Source: Paracoccus sp. N5
Lineage (GTDB): Bacteria; Pseudomonadota; Alphaproteobacteria; Rhodobacterales; Rhodobacteraceae
Direction of reading: 5' to 3'
DNA: 64,000 nt
NCBI RefSeq assembly: GCF_000371965.1
Contig: NZ_AQUO01000001.1
Location: forward strand, 1,558,001-1,622,000
How positions within the stretch are numbered: position 1 is the first letter of the stretch; each line of letters begins with the position of its first letter. Under the pieces are notes generated by a model that saw only the letters and a program-made list of their open reading frames with translations, was not told the origin of the DNA and ran no database searches. Shown here piece by piece: positions 33,024-41,498 of this stretch. The translations under genes were made by a program, and so were the position numbers.

Positions 33024-34346
33024 TTATCGGGGCTGAAGCAGGGGAAGGATGAGGGGCGGCAGGGGTGCGGGGCGCTCCTCGGCCGCCAGATGCGACAGGT
33101 GGCGGACCGCGATCAGCTCGCGCACGATCCCCAGCGCGGCAAGGCTCAGCAGCCCGGCCGCCAGGCGGAAGCCGGCGGGGCTGGCGGCCAGCAGCGCCAG
33201 GCAGCCGGCCAGCGTGCCGGCCGACCACAGCGCCAGGCAGAGCGTCGCCGCCCTGGCGTCGATCAGCTTTTGCACCATCGGCACCGGCTGGCGCCCGATC
33301 CGCGGGGCAAAGACCTGGATCCAGGTCAGGAAGCCGACGATCTTGACCAGCTGCGCCAGGGTCAGCGTGGAGAGCCAGCCCACCAGCGCGGCAAAGGCCG
33401 CCGCCTCGGCCCAGGGCCCGCCCCGGAGCCATCCCGGCACGGAAAGCGCCATGGCAAGGCCCAGGAAGGCCAGCGCCGCCCGGCTCCACAGCATGTTGAC
33501 CTCGGGCGCTACGCGGCGGCGGCTGCGCCAGATCCGGGCGATCTCGGCCAGGTAAAGCAGGATCAGGACGGGGATCAGCCCAAGGGCGACGGTCGTGGCT
33601 CCTGTGGCCGGACGGCCGGCCAGCACCAAGGCCAACGCGGCCAGCAGCACCGCGACAAGCAGGCCGGCGGCGAGGAACACCGCGCCGCGCAGCCGCCCGC
33701 CCTGGTCGGGGGCGATCAGGAACATGGCGAACAGCTTGTAGCTGACCCCGAAGGCCGCCAGGCTCAGCCAGCCGCCGATGCCCATGAGCATGTGCAGCGG
33801 CAGGGCCTGGGACAGGTCCACGGCGGGGTCGCGACCGGACAGGGTCAGGACCATCATGGCGCCGCTGAGCCACAGCCCGGCCATGGCGAGCAGCGCCAGC
33901 AGCACCATCCTGACCTCGGCCAGGCGCAGGCTGTCGCGGTGAAACAGCGTGGCGCCGACCATCGCCGCGACCATCGCGAACCCCAGCCCGACCAGGGCCG
34001 GTGCGGCCAGGAACAGCGGCTGCGGCGCCGCGCGGCCCTCCAGCACCAGGAAACCCAGCGCCAGCGCCACGGTGCCCGCCGACGAGACCAGCAGCGCCGG
34101 CAGCGCCAGCATGGGCAGGGCCAGCGGCCGCGCCGCCAGCACCGGCACGAACTGGACCAGCGCGCCCATCATGACTTGGCAAAGCCAGCCGAGCGCAAAG
34201 ACATGCACCACGCCCAGACCGCTGCCCCGCGCCCATTCTCCCGGCCCCGCCGCTCCCAGCAGGCCAAGCCCGCAGGCCGCCAGCAGGGCCAGCAGGGCCG
34301 AGCCGAACCAGGCCAATGTCCAGCGCGAGAGATGTTTCCCCGGCAT
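33024..34346 (-). CDS. Polytopic membrane protein, NnrS-like / heme-copper-oxidase-subunit-I-like
   Basis: This 440-residue protein has about 12 predicted hydrophobic helices by eye. Conserved-looking histidines lie at 48 (VVHVFALGW) and 185 (LPLHMLMGIGGW), with the VPVLAARP loop after helix 2 and the FGVSYKLFAMF helix. This layout resembles the group of membrane proteins distantly related to heme-copper oxidase subunit I and NnrS. NnrS-type proteins are linked to nitrogen-oxide metabolism, and heme/copper binding is plausible, but the usual NnrS motif HEMLFG is not seen. It heads a cassette with the DUF2249 and MIP18 genes and has a weak FNR-type site upstream. Function unknown. Confidence 0.6.
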   Translation of the reverse strand: MPGKHLSRWTLAWFGSALLALLAACGLGLLGAAGPGEWARGSGLGVVHVFALGWLCQVMMGALVQFVPVLAARPLALPMLALPALLVSSAGTVALALGFLVLEGRAAPQPLFLAAPALVGLGFAMVAAMVGATLFHRDSLRLAEVRMVLLALLAMAGLWLSGAMMVLTLSGRDPAVDLSQALPLHMLMGIGGWLSLAAFGVSYKLFAMFLIAPDQGGRLRGAVFLAAGLLVAVLLAALALVLAGRPATGATTVALGLIPVLILLYLAEIARIWRSRRRVAPEVNMLWSRAALAFLGLAMALSVPGWLRGGPWAEAAAFAALVGWLSTLTLAQLVKIVGFLTWIQVFAPRIGRQPVPMVQKLIDARAATLCLALWSAGTLAGCLALLAASPAGFRLAAGLLSLAALGIVRELIAVRHLSHLAAEERPAPLPPLILPLLQPR

Positions 34347-34399
34347 CGCCGCCCCTCCGAATTGATCCGGTCACGATACAGGATCCGGGACGGGCTTCC

Positions 34400-34413
34400 T
34401 TGCTTTCGGTCAA
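34400..34413. promoter_or_regulatory. Weak FNR-type site upstream of the membrane-protein cassette
   Basis: TTGCTTTCGGTCAA matches TTGAT-N4-ATCAA at 8 of 10 positions. Its centre is 60 bases upstream of the cassette's first ATG (34346), a normal distance. Another partial half-site, TTGATCCGGTCAC, lies at 34360-34372. Confidence 0.5.
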
Positions 34414-34476
34414 ACAGGCCGCGGTTGTGATCGGCTGCCCTGCCCGCGCCGGTTCAGACGTTCGCCGCCCCGGCTG

Positions 34477-35652
34477 TCACCCGCCGAGCGTCCCGGCCGG
34501 CACATCCTCGGCCATGCGGTCGACGACGCAGTCGCGGCCGGGCGAGATCGCCCCTTCGGTGATGCCAAGCGCGGCGAGATCGGCGGGCACGCCCTGGCCG
34601 GTCGCGAGCGCCGCCGCGAGCCGGGCCGCAGCGGCGCAGGCCATGACCCCGTTGCCGCCCTGGCCGGCCAGCCAGACGAAGCGCGCGTCCTGCGGATCGG
34701 CGCCGATCACCGGCTCGTGGTCGGGTGCGAAGGTGCGCAGCCCGCCCCATTTATGCGAGATGCGCGGCACCTTCATGGTGGTGAAGGTCTCGATCCGGTC
34801 GATGGCCAGCGCGACCTCCAGCTCGTCGGCCTGGGCGTCGCAGGGCGCGGTTTGCGCCATGTCCACGGGCGAGACCATGACCCGGCCGGCCTCGGGCTTG
34901 AAATAGAAGGTCTCGGCCAGGTCGAAGGTCATCGGCCAGCGGTGCAGGTTGCTGCCGGCCGGCGCGTCGAAGGTGACGGCGGTGCGGCGGAAGGGCAGGA
35001 CGTTGCGATGGCCAAGGCCGGCCATGCCTGCCACCTGCTGCGCCCAGCCTCCGGCCGCGTTGACGATGGTGCCGCCCTGGAACGCGCCCGCGCTCGTGTC
35101 GACCTGCCAGCCGCCCGCGTCGCGGCGGATCGCGGTGACGCGGGCGCCGGTCGCGATCACGCCCCGCGCCGCGCGGATGCCGCGCCGATAGCCCATCATC
35201 AGCTCGTTGGTGTCGATGTCCTTGCAGTCGGGCTCATGCATGGCGGTGGCGAATGTCTCGGGCCGCAGCACCTCGCACCAGCGCAGGGCATCGGCGGCCG
35301 GGACCAGTTCGACGCGCGCGCCGCGCACGATCAGGTCGTCATATTGCGCCTGAAGCTGCCCGGTCTCATGCGCCCGGGCCAGGAACAGCGCGCCCCGGTC
35401 GGTCAGCAGCGGCGCGGTGGCAAAGCCCTCGGGCGGGTGTTCCAGGAAGCCGCGGCTGGCGCTGACCAGCCGGCTCCAGATCGGAGTGCCGTAGTTCTCG
35501 GTCAAGACGGCGGCAGAGCGGCCGGTCGCGTGATAGCCAGGCGCGCTTTCCTGTTCCAGCACGATCACGCTGCCGTGCGGCAACAGCTCATGGGCCACCG
35601 AGACGCCGGCGATGCCGCCGCCGATGACGATGAAATCCGCGGTCGCGGGCAT
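34477..35652 (-). CDS. FAD-dependent oxidoreductase, DadA/glycine-oxidase family
   Basis: This 391-residue amine/amino acid oxidoreductase has the N-terminal FAD fold (DFIVIGGGIAGVSVAHELL), GYHATGRSAAVLTENYG, the mid-domain TIVNAAGGWAQQVAG, and the C-terminal FAD segment VWLAGQGGNGVMACAAAARL. The family includes D-amino acid, glycine and sarcosine oxidases or dehydrogenases; no substrate is indicated by neighbours. It is divergent from DUF2853, with an FNR-type site in the shared 217-base interval, which lies closer to DUF2853. Confidence 0.84.
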   Translation of the reverse strand: MPATADFIVIGGGIAGVSVAHELLPHGSVIVLEQESAPGYHATGRSAAVLTENYGTPIWSRLVSASRGFLEHPPEGFATAPLLTDRGALFLARAHETGQLQAQYDDLIVRGARVELVPAADALRWCEVLRPETFATAMHEPDCKDIDTNELMMGYRRGIRAARGVIATGARVTAIRRDAGGWQVDTSAGAFQGGTIVNAAGGWAQQVAGMAGLGHRNVLPFRRTAVTFDAPAGSNLHRWPMTFDLAETFYFKPEAGRVMVSPVDMAQTAPCDAQADELEVALAIDRIETFTTMKVPRISHKWGGLRTFAPDHEPVIGADPQDARFVWLAGQGGNGVMACAAAARLAAALATGQGVPADLAALGITEGAISPGRDCVVDRMAEDVPAGTLGG

Positions 35653-35806
35653 GCCGTTCTCCTGTATCCTGCGTTGCCTGCCTGTCTTCTAACCGGATGC
35701 CGCGGCGTTTTCTAACGCAGCGCGCGCCGGTTTCGGCCGATGCTGTCGGGCCGGCGCGCCAAGGCTGGCCGATCACGGGGCACCGGATGCAAACGCAGGG
35801 TTTCAG

Positions 35807-35820
35807 TTGATATTTATCAG
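35807..35820. promoter_or_regulatory. FNR-type site upstream of the DUF2853 gene
   Basis: TTGATATTTATCAG matches TTGAT-N4-ATCAA at 9 of 10 positions, with the A/T-rich spacer preferred by FNR-type regulators. It is centred 56 bases upstream of the DUF2853 ATG and 161 bases from the divergent oxidoreductase gene. Confidence 0.75.
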
Positions 35821-35869
35821 TCTCGCGCTAGGCTTTCGAGCACAGGGACAAATCCGGAAGGGACAGAGC

Positions 35870-36211
35870 ATGAGCAAGCGCGACGACCTGATCGCCAAAT
35901 ATGCCGCCGATCTGAAGGACAAGCTGGGCGTCACGGCCGATGCCGATCTGCTGGCCAAGGTGGTGATCGGCTGCGGCCCCTCGATCTATGACGCCGATGC
36001 CGAGACCGTGGCGGCCTCGGACAAGTCGGAACTGGAGCGCATCAAGACCAATTACCTGGTCAAGAAACTGGGCCTGCCCGACGGGCCCGAGCTGATGGCG
36101 GCGATCCAGGACGTGGTGGCGAAATACGGCAGTTCCAACCGCAACAAGTATCGCGCGGTGATCTATTACATGCTGTGCACGCATTTCGGCAAACAGGCCG
36201 CCTATGGCTGA
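35870..36211 (+). CDS. DUF2853 protein, probably FNR-controlled
   Basis: This 113-residue small helical cytosolic protein matches the DUF2853 family: MSKRDDLIAKYAADLKDKL, AKVVIGCGPSIYDADAETVA, NYLVKKLGLPDGPELM and KYRAVIYYMLCTHFGKQAAYG. Function is unknown. The ATG at 35870 follows GGAAGGGAC. The FNR-type site 56 bases upstream suggests induction in low oxygen or during denitrification. It is a single-gene unit at the end of the nirK region; the downstream gene is on the other strand. Confidence 0.86.
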   Translation: MSKRDDLIAKYAADLKDKLGVTADADLLAKVVIGCGPSIYDADAETVAASDKSELERIKTNYLVKKLGLPDGPELMAAIQDVVAKYGSSNRNKYRAVIYYMLCTHFGKQAAYG

Positions 36212-36322
36212 TCCGGGCGCCCGAGCCTGATGGCCGACTGCGGCCCAAGGTCGCAGATCACGCGCATTTGACCGGGCGCGGCCCTGCGGCGCAAAGGGTG
36301 CGCGCCGCGGGGCCGCACGCGT

Positions 36323-36940
36323 TCAGTCCAGCATGCGCTTGATCGCCGCGACCTGTTCGGCGCTGGCGGCCAGCACGTCGCCGGCCAGCGCCTCGGCCTC
36401 GGCCAGCAGGGCCTCGGGCGCGACCAGCCGGTCGACCAGCCCCCAGGCCAGCGCCTCGTCGGCGGGGATCTTCTGTCCGGCCATCAGGATCATGCGGGCC
36501 CGCGACGGACCGATCAGCGCGCGCAGCCGCACCGGGTCGCTGGGTTGGGGCAGGAAGCCCAAGCGCATGACGGGATAGAAGAATTTCGCATCCGGCACCG
36601 CCAGCCGCAGGTCGCAGGCCAGCACCATGCCCATGGCGCCGCCGGCCACGGTGCCGTTCAGCGCCGCGATGGTCAGGCAGGGCATCGCGGCGATGCGGGA
36701 CGACAGCCGCTCCCATTCCGGCGACAGCGCCAGGCCGGCGCGCGCAGCCTCGAGATCGGCGCCGGCCGAGAACACCTTGCCGGCGCCGGTCAGGATCACC
36801 GCGCGCAGGCCCGGCTCGGCGGCCAGCGCCTCGAAAGCCTCGGTCAGCGCGGCCAGCATCTCGGCGGTCAGCGAATTGGCCTTGTCCGGCCGCGCGATGG
36901 TGATGCGGCCGATTCCGCCTGCGAATTCCCTTGCGATCAT
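36323..36940 (-). CDS. Enoyl-CoA hydratase/isomerase family protein
   Basis: This 205-residue crotonase-fold protein is shorter than typical members (about 255). It has GRITIARPDKANSLTAEM, the oxyanion-hole motif SAGADLEAARAGL, and a second oxyanion region TIAALNGTVAGGAMGM, then RLGFLPQPSDPVRL. The usual catalytic glutamates of crotonases are not obvious, so a hydratase activity is not proven. The ATG at 36940 has an ideal GGAGGG six bases upstream. It is divergent from DUF2125; the long upstream open frame on the minus strand is rejected. Confidence 0.85.
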   Translation of the reverse strand: MIAREFAGGIGRITIARPDKANSLTAEMLAALTEAFEALAAEPGLRAVILTGAGKVFSAGADLEAARAGLALSPEWERLSSRIAAMPCLTIAALNGTVAGGAMGMVLACDLRLAVPDAKFFYPVMRLGFLPQPSDPVRLRALIGPSRARMILMAGQKIPADEALAWGLVDRLVAPEALLAEAEALAGDVLAASAEQVAAIKRMLD

Positions 36941-37021
36941 CAATCCCTCCTTGGAGCCGCCCGCCGGCTGTGGCAAAACCCCGCAGACGTTTCTTATGCA
37001 TACTCGCCGGAAGGTAATGAC

Positions 37022-38644
37022 ATGAACCTGCGACTGACAAGCTCTGCGCTGGCACTGGCCGCGATGACCGCGCCGGCTTTCGCCGATGTGACCCCGGAAC
37101 AGGTCTGGCAGTCCTGGCTCGATTACTATCAGTCGATGGGCTATACCGTCACCCCCGGCAAGCAGGACACCGCCGGCGAGACGCTGACGCTTTCGGATGT
37201 CGAGTTCACCGGCGGCCCCGAGGACAGCCGCGTCAGCATGACCGTGCCGCAGATCGCGCTGACCGGCGACGACGGCAAGGTCACGACGGTCTTTGCCGAG
37301 ACGATCACCGGGCTTGCCACCGGCAAGACCGAGGCCGGCGAGGCCTATGAGGTGCCCTTTGCCGTCGCCATGCCGGGCAACAGGATCGTGACCTCGGGCG
37401 CGGCCGAGGACATGACGCATGCCTTCGACTATCCGCAGATCGACCTGACGCTGACCACGATGAAATCGGGCGACACGGAAAAGCCGCTGCCGATCAAGCT
37501 GGGCTTGGCCGATTCCACCGGCACCTTCCATGTCGTCGCCGGCGCGCCGGCGAAATACGACTATGCGATGAAATCCGGCCAGATCACCTTCAGCGGCGAC
37601 ATCCCCGAGACCGAGGGCGAGAAGGTCAAGTTCGACGGCACGCTGGACGGGGCCGAGATCCTGGGCGAGATGGCGCTGCCGCAGGGCGTGAAGCCGGAAG
37701 AGGACATGAATGCCGCGCTGAAGGCCGGGCTTGCCATGAGCGGCACCGTCAAGGCCGGCGCGCTGGCCGCCAGCTTCGATTTCGCCGGCACCGGCGACGA
37801 GGGCCAGCCGCAGACCGGCGCCGGCAAATACGACGGCAAGGGCTTCGATCTGAGCTTCGCGCTGTCGCAGGACGGCCTGTCCTATCAGGCCGGTTCGGAC
37901 GCGGGCCGTTTCGAGCTGACCACCAGCGACGTGCCCTTCCCGATCAACTATGCCATCGAAAGCGGCAGCTTCGACATGCAGATGCCGGTGATGCAGTCGG
38001 ACGAGGCGCAGCCGTTCAAGTTCGCCTATTCGCTGGCCGGGCTGACGCTGGGCGATGCGATCTGGAACCTGTTCGACGCCCAGGGCCAGCTGCCGCGCGA
38101 TCCGGCCTCGCTGGACATCGACGTGACCGGCACCGCCAGGGTGACCAAGGATCTGTTCGACCAGACCGCCGCGGATGACGCCGCAGCCGATGACGCGACC
38201 GCCCCGGCCGATGCGACCGACGACGCCACCGCCGAGGGCATGGCGGACGCCGCCCCGGCCGACGGTGCCGAGGCCACGGCCGAGGCTGATGCCGAAGCGG
38301 ATGCCGCGGCCGAACAGCCCTTTGTCCCCGTCGACCTGGCGATCAACCAGTTCGCGCTGAACGCGCTGGGCGCCAAGGTCACCGCCGAGGGTGCGCTGAA
38401 GGCGCCGGAAAACGGCGACATGACCGCGCCCATCGGCCAGATCGACGCCCATGCCGAGGGGCTGAACGGGCTGATCGACAAGCTGGGCACCATGGGCCTG
38501 ATCCCCGAGGACCAGATCATGGGCGTGCGCATGATGCTTGCCATGTTCGCCAAGCCCGAAGCCGAGGGCGAGGACAAGCTGGTCAGCAAGGTCGAATTCA
38601 AGGAAGGCGGCTCGATCTTCGTCAACGGCCAGCAGATGAAGTAA
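37022..38644 (+). CDS. DUF2125 secreted protein
   Basis: This 540-residue exported protein has an N-terminal signal (ALALAAMTAPAFA) and belongs to the alphaproteobacterial DUF2125 family. The body is a repetitive beta-rich structure (GQITFSGDIPETEGEKVKFDGT, GKYDGKGFDLSFALSQDG in pieces) of the kind seen in lipid-transport or outer-membrane assembly proteins such as AsmA or TamB; that similarity is only impressionistic. An Asp/Ala-rich low-complexity linker spans about residues 380-435 (bases 38160-38320). The ATG at 37022 follows GGAAGG; the longer frame upstream is unsupported. Function unknown. Confidence 0.8.
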   Translation: MNLRLTSSALALAAMTAPAFADVTPEQVWQSWLDYYQSMGYTVTPGKQDTAGETLTLSDVEFTGGPEDSRVSMTVPQIALTGDDGKVTTVFAETITGLATGKTEAGEAYEVPFAVAMPGNRIVTSGAAEDMTHAFDYPQIDLTLTTMKSGDTEKPLPIKLGLADSTGTFHVVAGAPAKYDYAMKSGQITFSGDIPETEGEKVKFDGTLDGAEILGEMALPQGVKPEEDMNAALKAGLAMSGTVKAGALAASFDFAGTGDEGQPQTGAGKYDGKGFDLSFALSQDGLSYQAGSDAGRFELTTSDVPFPINYAIESGSFDMQMPVMQSDEAQPFKFAYSLAGLTLGDAIWNLFDAQGQLPRDPASLDIDVTGTARVTKDLFDQTAADDAAADDATAPADATDDATAEGMADAAPADGAEATAEADAEADAAAEQPFVPVDLAINQFALNALGAKVTAEGALKAPENGDMTAPIGQIDAHAEGLNGLIDKLGTMGLIPEDQIMGVRMMLAMFAKPEAEGEDKLVSKVEFKEGGSIFVNGQQMK

Positions 38645-38736
38645 GCGGCGGCGCGGCGCTGGCGGCCGCGTCTCGGGACGGAATTGCGGGGGCCGGGCAG
38701 TCGTCCCGGCCCCCGGCACATATGAAGGGTGAACGC

Positions 38737-40089
38737 ATGTCCGAATTCTCGCAGCTTCAGGCGCTGACCGACCGGCTGCTCTCGGCCGCCCGGCAGGCCG
38801 GCGCCGACCAGGCCGATGCCGTGGCGCTGGAGGCGGCGGCGGTTTCGGTCGACGTGCGCGGCGGCCGGCTGGAACATGCCGAGCGCGCCGAAGGCGTCGA
38901 GATCGGGCTGCGCGTGCTGATCGGCGGACGGCAGGCCTGCGTCTCGGCCTCGGACCGTTCCGAGCGGACCATCGCCGAGATGGCGGCCCGCGCCGTCGCC
39001 ATGGCGCGCGAGGCGCCGGTCGACGACACCCTGGGCCTGGCCGAGCCGGGCCAGCTGGCCCGCGACACCGACAGCAGCCGGTTGGAACTCTTCGACCCCG
39101 GGCCCGAGCCCAGCCCCGAGGTGCTGCAAGAGCTGGCGCTGCGCGCCGAGGCCGCCGCGCTGGCGGTCGAGGGCGTGTCACAGATCGAATCCGCCAGCGC
39201 CAACCATTCGCGGCGGCGGATGTGGATTTCCGGCTCGAACGGGTTCTCCGCCGGCTACGGCCGCAGCGGCCACGGGCTTTCCGCCGTCGTCATCACCGGC
39301 GAGGGCCTGGGGATGGAGCGTGACTGGGCCGGGGAAAGCCGGGTCCATGCCGCCGACATGCCCGCGCCCGAAGAGATCGGCCGGCTCGCGGCCGAGCGCA
39401 CGGTGGCGCGGCGCGGTGCGCGAAAGCCGCCGACCGGCGCCTTCCCGATCCTTTACGACGAGCGCGTGGCGGGCGGGCTGATCGGCCATCTGGTCGGCGC
39501 CGCGAACGGGGCCGCCATCGCCCGCGGCGGCAGCTGGCTGCGCGACGCCCTGGGCGAGCAGGTGCTGCCCAAGGGCTTCGACCTCTTGGAAAACCCGCAT
39601 CTGCCACGCCACGGCAGCTCGCGCATCTTCGATGCCGAGGGGCTGGCCACGGCGCCGCGCCTGCTGGTCAGGGACGGCGTGCTGCAGGGCTGGACGCTGG
39701 ACCTGGCCACGGGACGCAAGCTCGGGATGCCCTCGACCGCCAATGCCATGCGCGGCGCCGGCAGCCCGCCCTCGCCCGGGGTCACGAACCTGGAACTGAC
39801 CCCGGGCGAGCAGACCCGCGACGCGCTGATCCGCGAGATGGGGCGCGGGCTGCTGGTGACCTCGATGCTGGGCGCCTCGATCAACGGCACCACCGGGGAT
39901 TATTCGCGCGGCGCCGGCGGCTTCTGGGTCGAGAACGGCGAGATCGCCTATCCGGTGAATGAATGCACCATCGCCGGCAACCTGCGCGACATGCTCTTGC
40001 GGCTGACGGCGGCGAATGACCTGCCGGACTGGCGCGGCATGCGGGTGCCCAGCCTGCTGGTCGAAGGGATGACCCTTGCCGGCGCGTGA
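38737..40089 (+). CDS. pmbA: PmbA/TldE-type metalloprotease subunit
   Basis: This 450-residue protein is of the TldD/PmbA family, which forms TldD-TldE heterodimers involved in peptide processing and modified-peptide maturation. It has GVEIGLRVLIGGRQACVSA, WISGSNGFSAGYGRSGH, VLYDERVAGGL-like (ILYDERVAGGLIGHL), TTGDYSRGAGGFWVENG and the closing VPSLLVEGMTLAGA. The HExxxH metal motif of TldD is absent, so this is the PmbA/TldE partner. Its tldD partner is not in the window. The start at 38737 follows AAGGGTG; an ATG 15 bases upstream is an alternative. Its end overlaps the next gene by 14 bases. Confidence 0.9.
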   Translation: MSEFSQLQALTDRLLSAARQAGADQADAVALEAAAVSVDVRGGRLEHAERAEGVEIGLRVLIGGRQACVSASDRSERTIAEMAARAVAMAREAPVDDTLGLAEPGQLARDTDSSRLELFDPGPEPSPEVLQELALRAEAAALAVEGVSQIESASANHSRRRMWISGSNGFSAGYGRSGHGLSAVVITGEGLGMERDWAGESRVHAADMPAPEEIGRLAAERTVARRGARKPPTGAFPILYDERVAGGLIGHLVGAANGAAIARGGSWLRDALGEQVLPKGFDLLENPHLPRHGSSRIFDAEGLATAPRLLVRDGVLQGWTLDLATGRKLGMPSTANAMRGAGSPPSPGVTNLELTPGEQTRDALIREMGRGLLVTSMLGASINGTTGDYSRGAGGFWVENGEIAYPVNECTIAGNLRDMLLRLTAANDLPDWRGMRVPSLLVEGMTLAGA

Positions 40090-40873
40090 TCTGGCGCTGC
40101 TGGAGCAGGCCGCCGTCGAGGCCGGCGAGATCGCGCTGCGCTTCTGGCGGCAGGCGCCGCAGGCCTGGGACAAGCCCGAGGGCGCCGGCCCGGTGACCGA
40201 GGCCGACCTGGCGGTCAATGCCCATCTGGAAGCCGTGCTGCGCCAAGCGCGGCCGAATTATGGCTGGCTCAGCGAGGAAAGCGCCGACACGCCCGAGCGG
40301 CTGGCGGCCGAGCATTGCTTCATCGTCGATCCGATCGACGGCACGCGGGCCTTCATCGACGGGCAGCAGGGCTTTTCGGTCTCGCTGGCCGTGGCGCGGG
40401 CCGGGCGGGTGGTGGCGGGCGTGGTGCATCTGCCGGCGATGGGCGTGACCTATGCCGCGGCCGAGGGCGGTCCGGCCCTGCGCGACGGCCGGCCCATCGC
40501 GGCCTCGAGCCACGGTTTTCAGGACGCGCGGGTGCTGACCGGCAAGCCCGGCCTTGACCCCCGGCACTGGCGCGGCGTGGCGCCGCCGCTGCGCCGGGTG
40601 TTCCGGCCGTCGCTCGCCTGGCGCTTCTGCCTGGTGGCGGATGGGCAGTTCGACGCGACGCTGTCGGTCCGGCCGGCCTGGGAATGGGACGTGGCGGCCG
40701 GCAGCCTGATCGCGCAGGCCGCCGGCTGCCGGGTCAGCGACCTGGCCGGGGCGCCGATGCGCTTCAACACGCCCGAGGCCCTGACGCCGGGGCTGGTGGT
40801 GGCCGGGCCGGCGCTGCATGGCGCGATGCTGCGCGCCATGACGCCCTTCACCGCGCCGGGCGAGCCAACTTGA
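40076..40873 (+). CDS. Inositol-monophosphatase-family phosphatase, CysQ-like
   Basis: This 265-residue magnesium-dependent phosphatase family protein has the metal-binding motifs: E67-E68-S69 (WLSEESA), D85-P-I-D88-G-T (VDPIDGTRAF) and D205 (AWEWDVAAG). Family members dephosphorylate inositol phosphate or 3'-phosphoadenosine 5'-phosphate; a CysQ role in sulfur metabolism is plausible but cannot be separated from inositol phosphatase by sequence alone. The start is a TTG at 40076 inside the end of pmbA, with GAAGGGA upstream. No other start fits the motif spacing. A flavin reductase gene follows. Confidence 0.86.
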   Translation: MPARDLALLEQAAVEAGEIALRFWRQAPQAWDKPEGAGPVTEADLAVNAHLEAVLRQARPNYGWLSEESADTPERLAAEHCFIVDPIDGTRAFIDGQQGFSVSLAVARAGRVVAGVVHLPAMGVTYAAAEGGPALRDGRPIAASSHGFQDARVLTGKPGLDPRHWRGVAPPLRRVFRPSLAWRFCLVADGQFDATLSVRPAWEWDVAAGSLIAQAAGCRVSDLAGAPMRFNTPEALTPGLVVAGPALHGAMLRAMTPFTAPGEPT

Positions 40874-40942
40874 TGCCATGCCGCGTCGCGGCTAAGAAGA
40901 GGGCAAGGGCCTGACGGCCTTATCCCGCAGATAGGGCCAGTC

Positions 40943-41491
40943 ATGAGCCGCCTTCCCCCCGCAGCCCGCGACCGGCTGGCCGACGAGATCACCTTCCAGC
41001 CCGCCAATGCCGAGGCCCGGCTGCTGCGCGAGGCGCTGGGCCGCTATGCGACCGGGGTGACGGTTGTGACCACCGCCGGCTCGCTGGGGCCGGTGGGCAT
41101 GACCGTGAACAGCTTCGCCAGCGTCTCGCTGGAGCCGCCCTTGGTGATGTGGTGCCCGGCCCGGGCCTCGACCCGGCACGATGTCTTCGCGCAGGCGGCG
41201 CATTGGTCGGTGCATGTGCTGGGCTCGGAGCAGCTGGAAACCTGCCTGCGCTTCACCAAGGGCGGGCGGCAGTTCCAGGGGCTGGAGCCGGTGCTGACGC
41301 CCGAGGGCGTGCCGGTGATGCCGGGGGTCGCGGCGCGTTTCGATTGCGCCGGCCATGCCGCGCATGAGGCGGGCGACCATTCCGTGCTGATCGGCCGGGT
41401 GCTGCGGGTGACGGTGGCGGGGCCGGGCGACCATCCACTGGTCTTTGCCGCCGGCCGTTTCGGGCAGTTCGAACCCGACCAGGGCGGCTGA
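40943..41491 (+). CDS. Flavin reductase family protein
   Basis: This 182-residue protein has the split-beta-barrel FMN-binding fold of the flavin reductase/styrene-monooxygenase-reductase family: ALGRYATGVTVVTT, GPVGMTVNSFASVSLEPPLVMW, VHVLGSEQLETCLRF, and DHPLVFAAGRFGQF. Such proteins reduce FMN or FAD with NAD(P)H and supply it to monooxygenases, or use it themselves. No monooxygenase gene is adjacent. The ATG at 40943 lies 69 bases behind the cysQ-like gene; the downstream element (41499-41580) probably ends transcription. Confidence 0.87.
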   Translation: MSRLPPAARDRLADEITFQPANAEARLLREALGRYATGVTVVTTAGSLGPVGMTVNSFASVSLEPPLVMWCPARASTRHDVFAQAAHWSVHVLGSEQLETCLRFTKGGRQFQGLEPVLTPEGVPVMPGVAARFDCAGHAAHEAGDHSVLIGRVLRVTVAGPGDHPLVFAAGRFGQFEPDQGG

Positions 41492-41498
41492 GGCGCAA

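Noticed and set aside
36941..39181. Long minus-strand frame upstream of the enoyl-CoA hydratase-like gene
   Set aside because: Antisense to DUF2125 and pmbA; the ATG at 36940 has an ideal ribosome-binding site.
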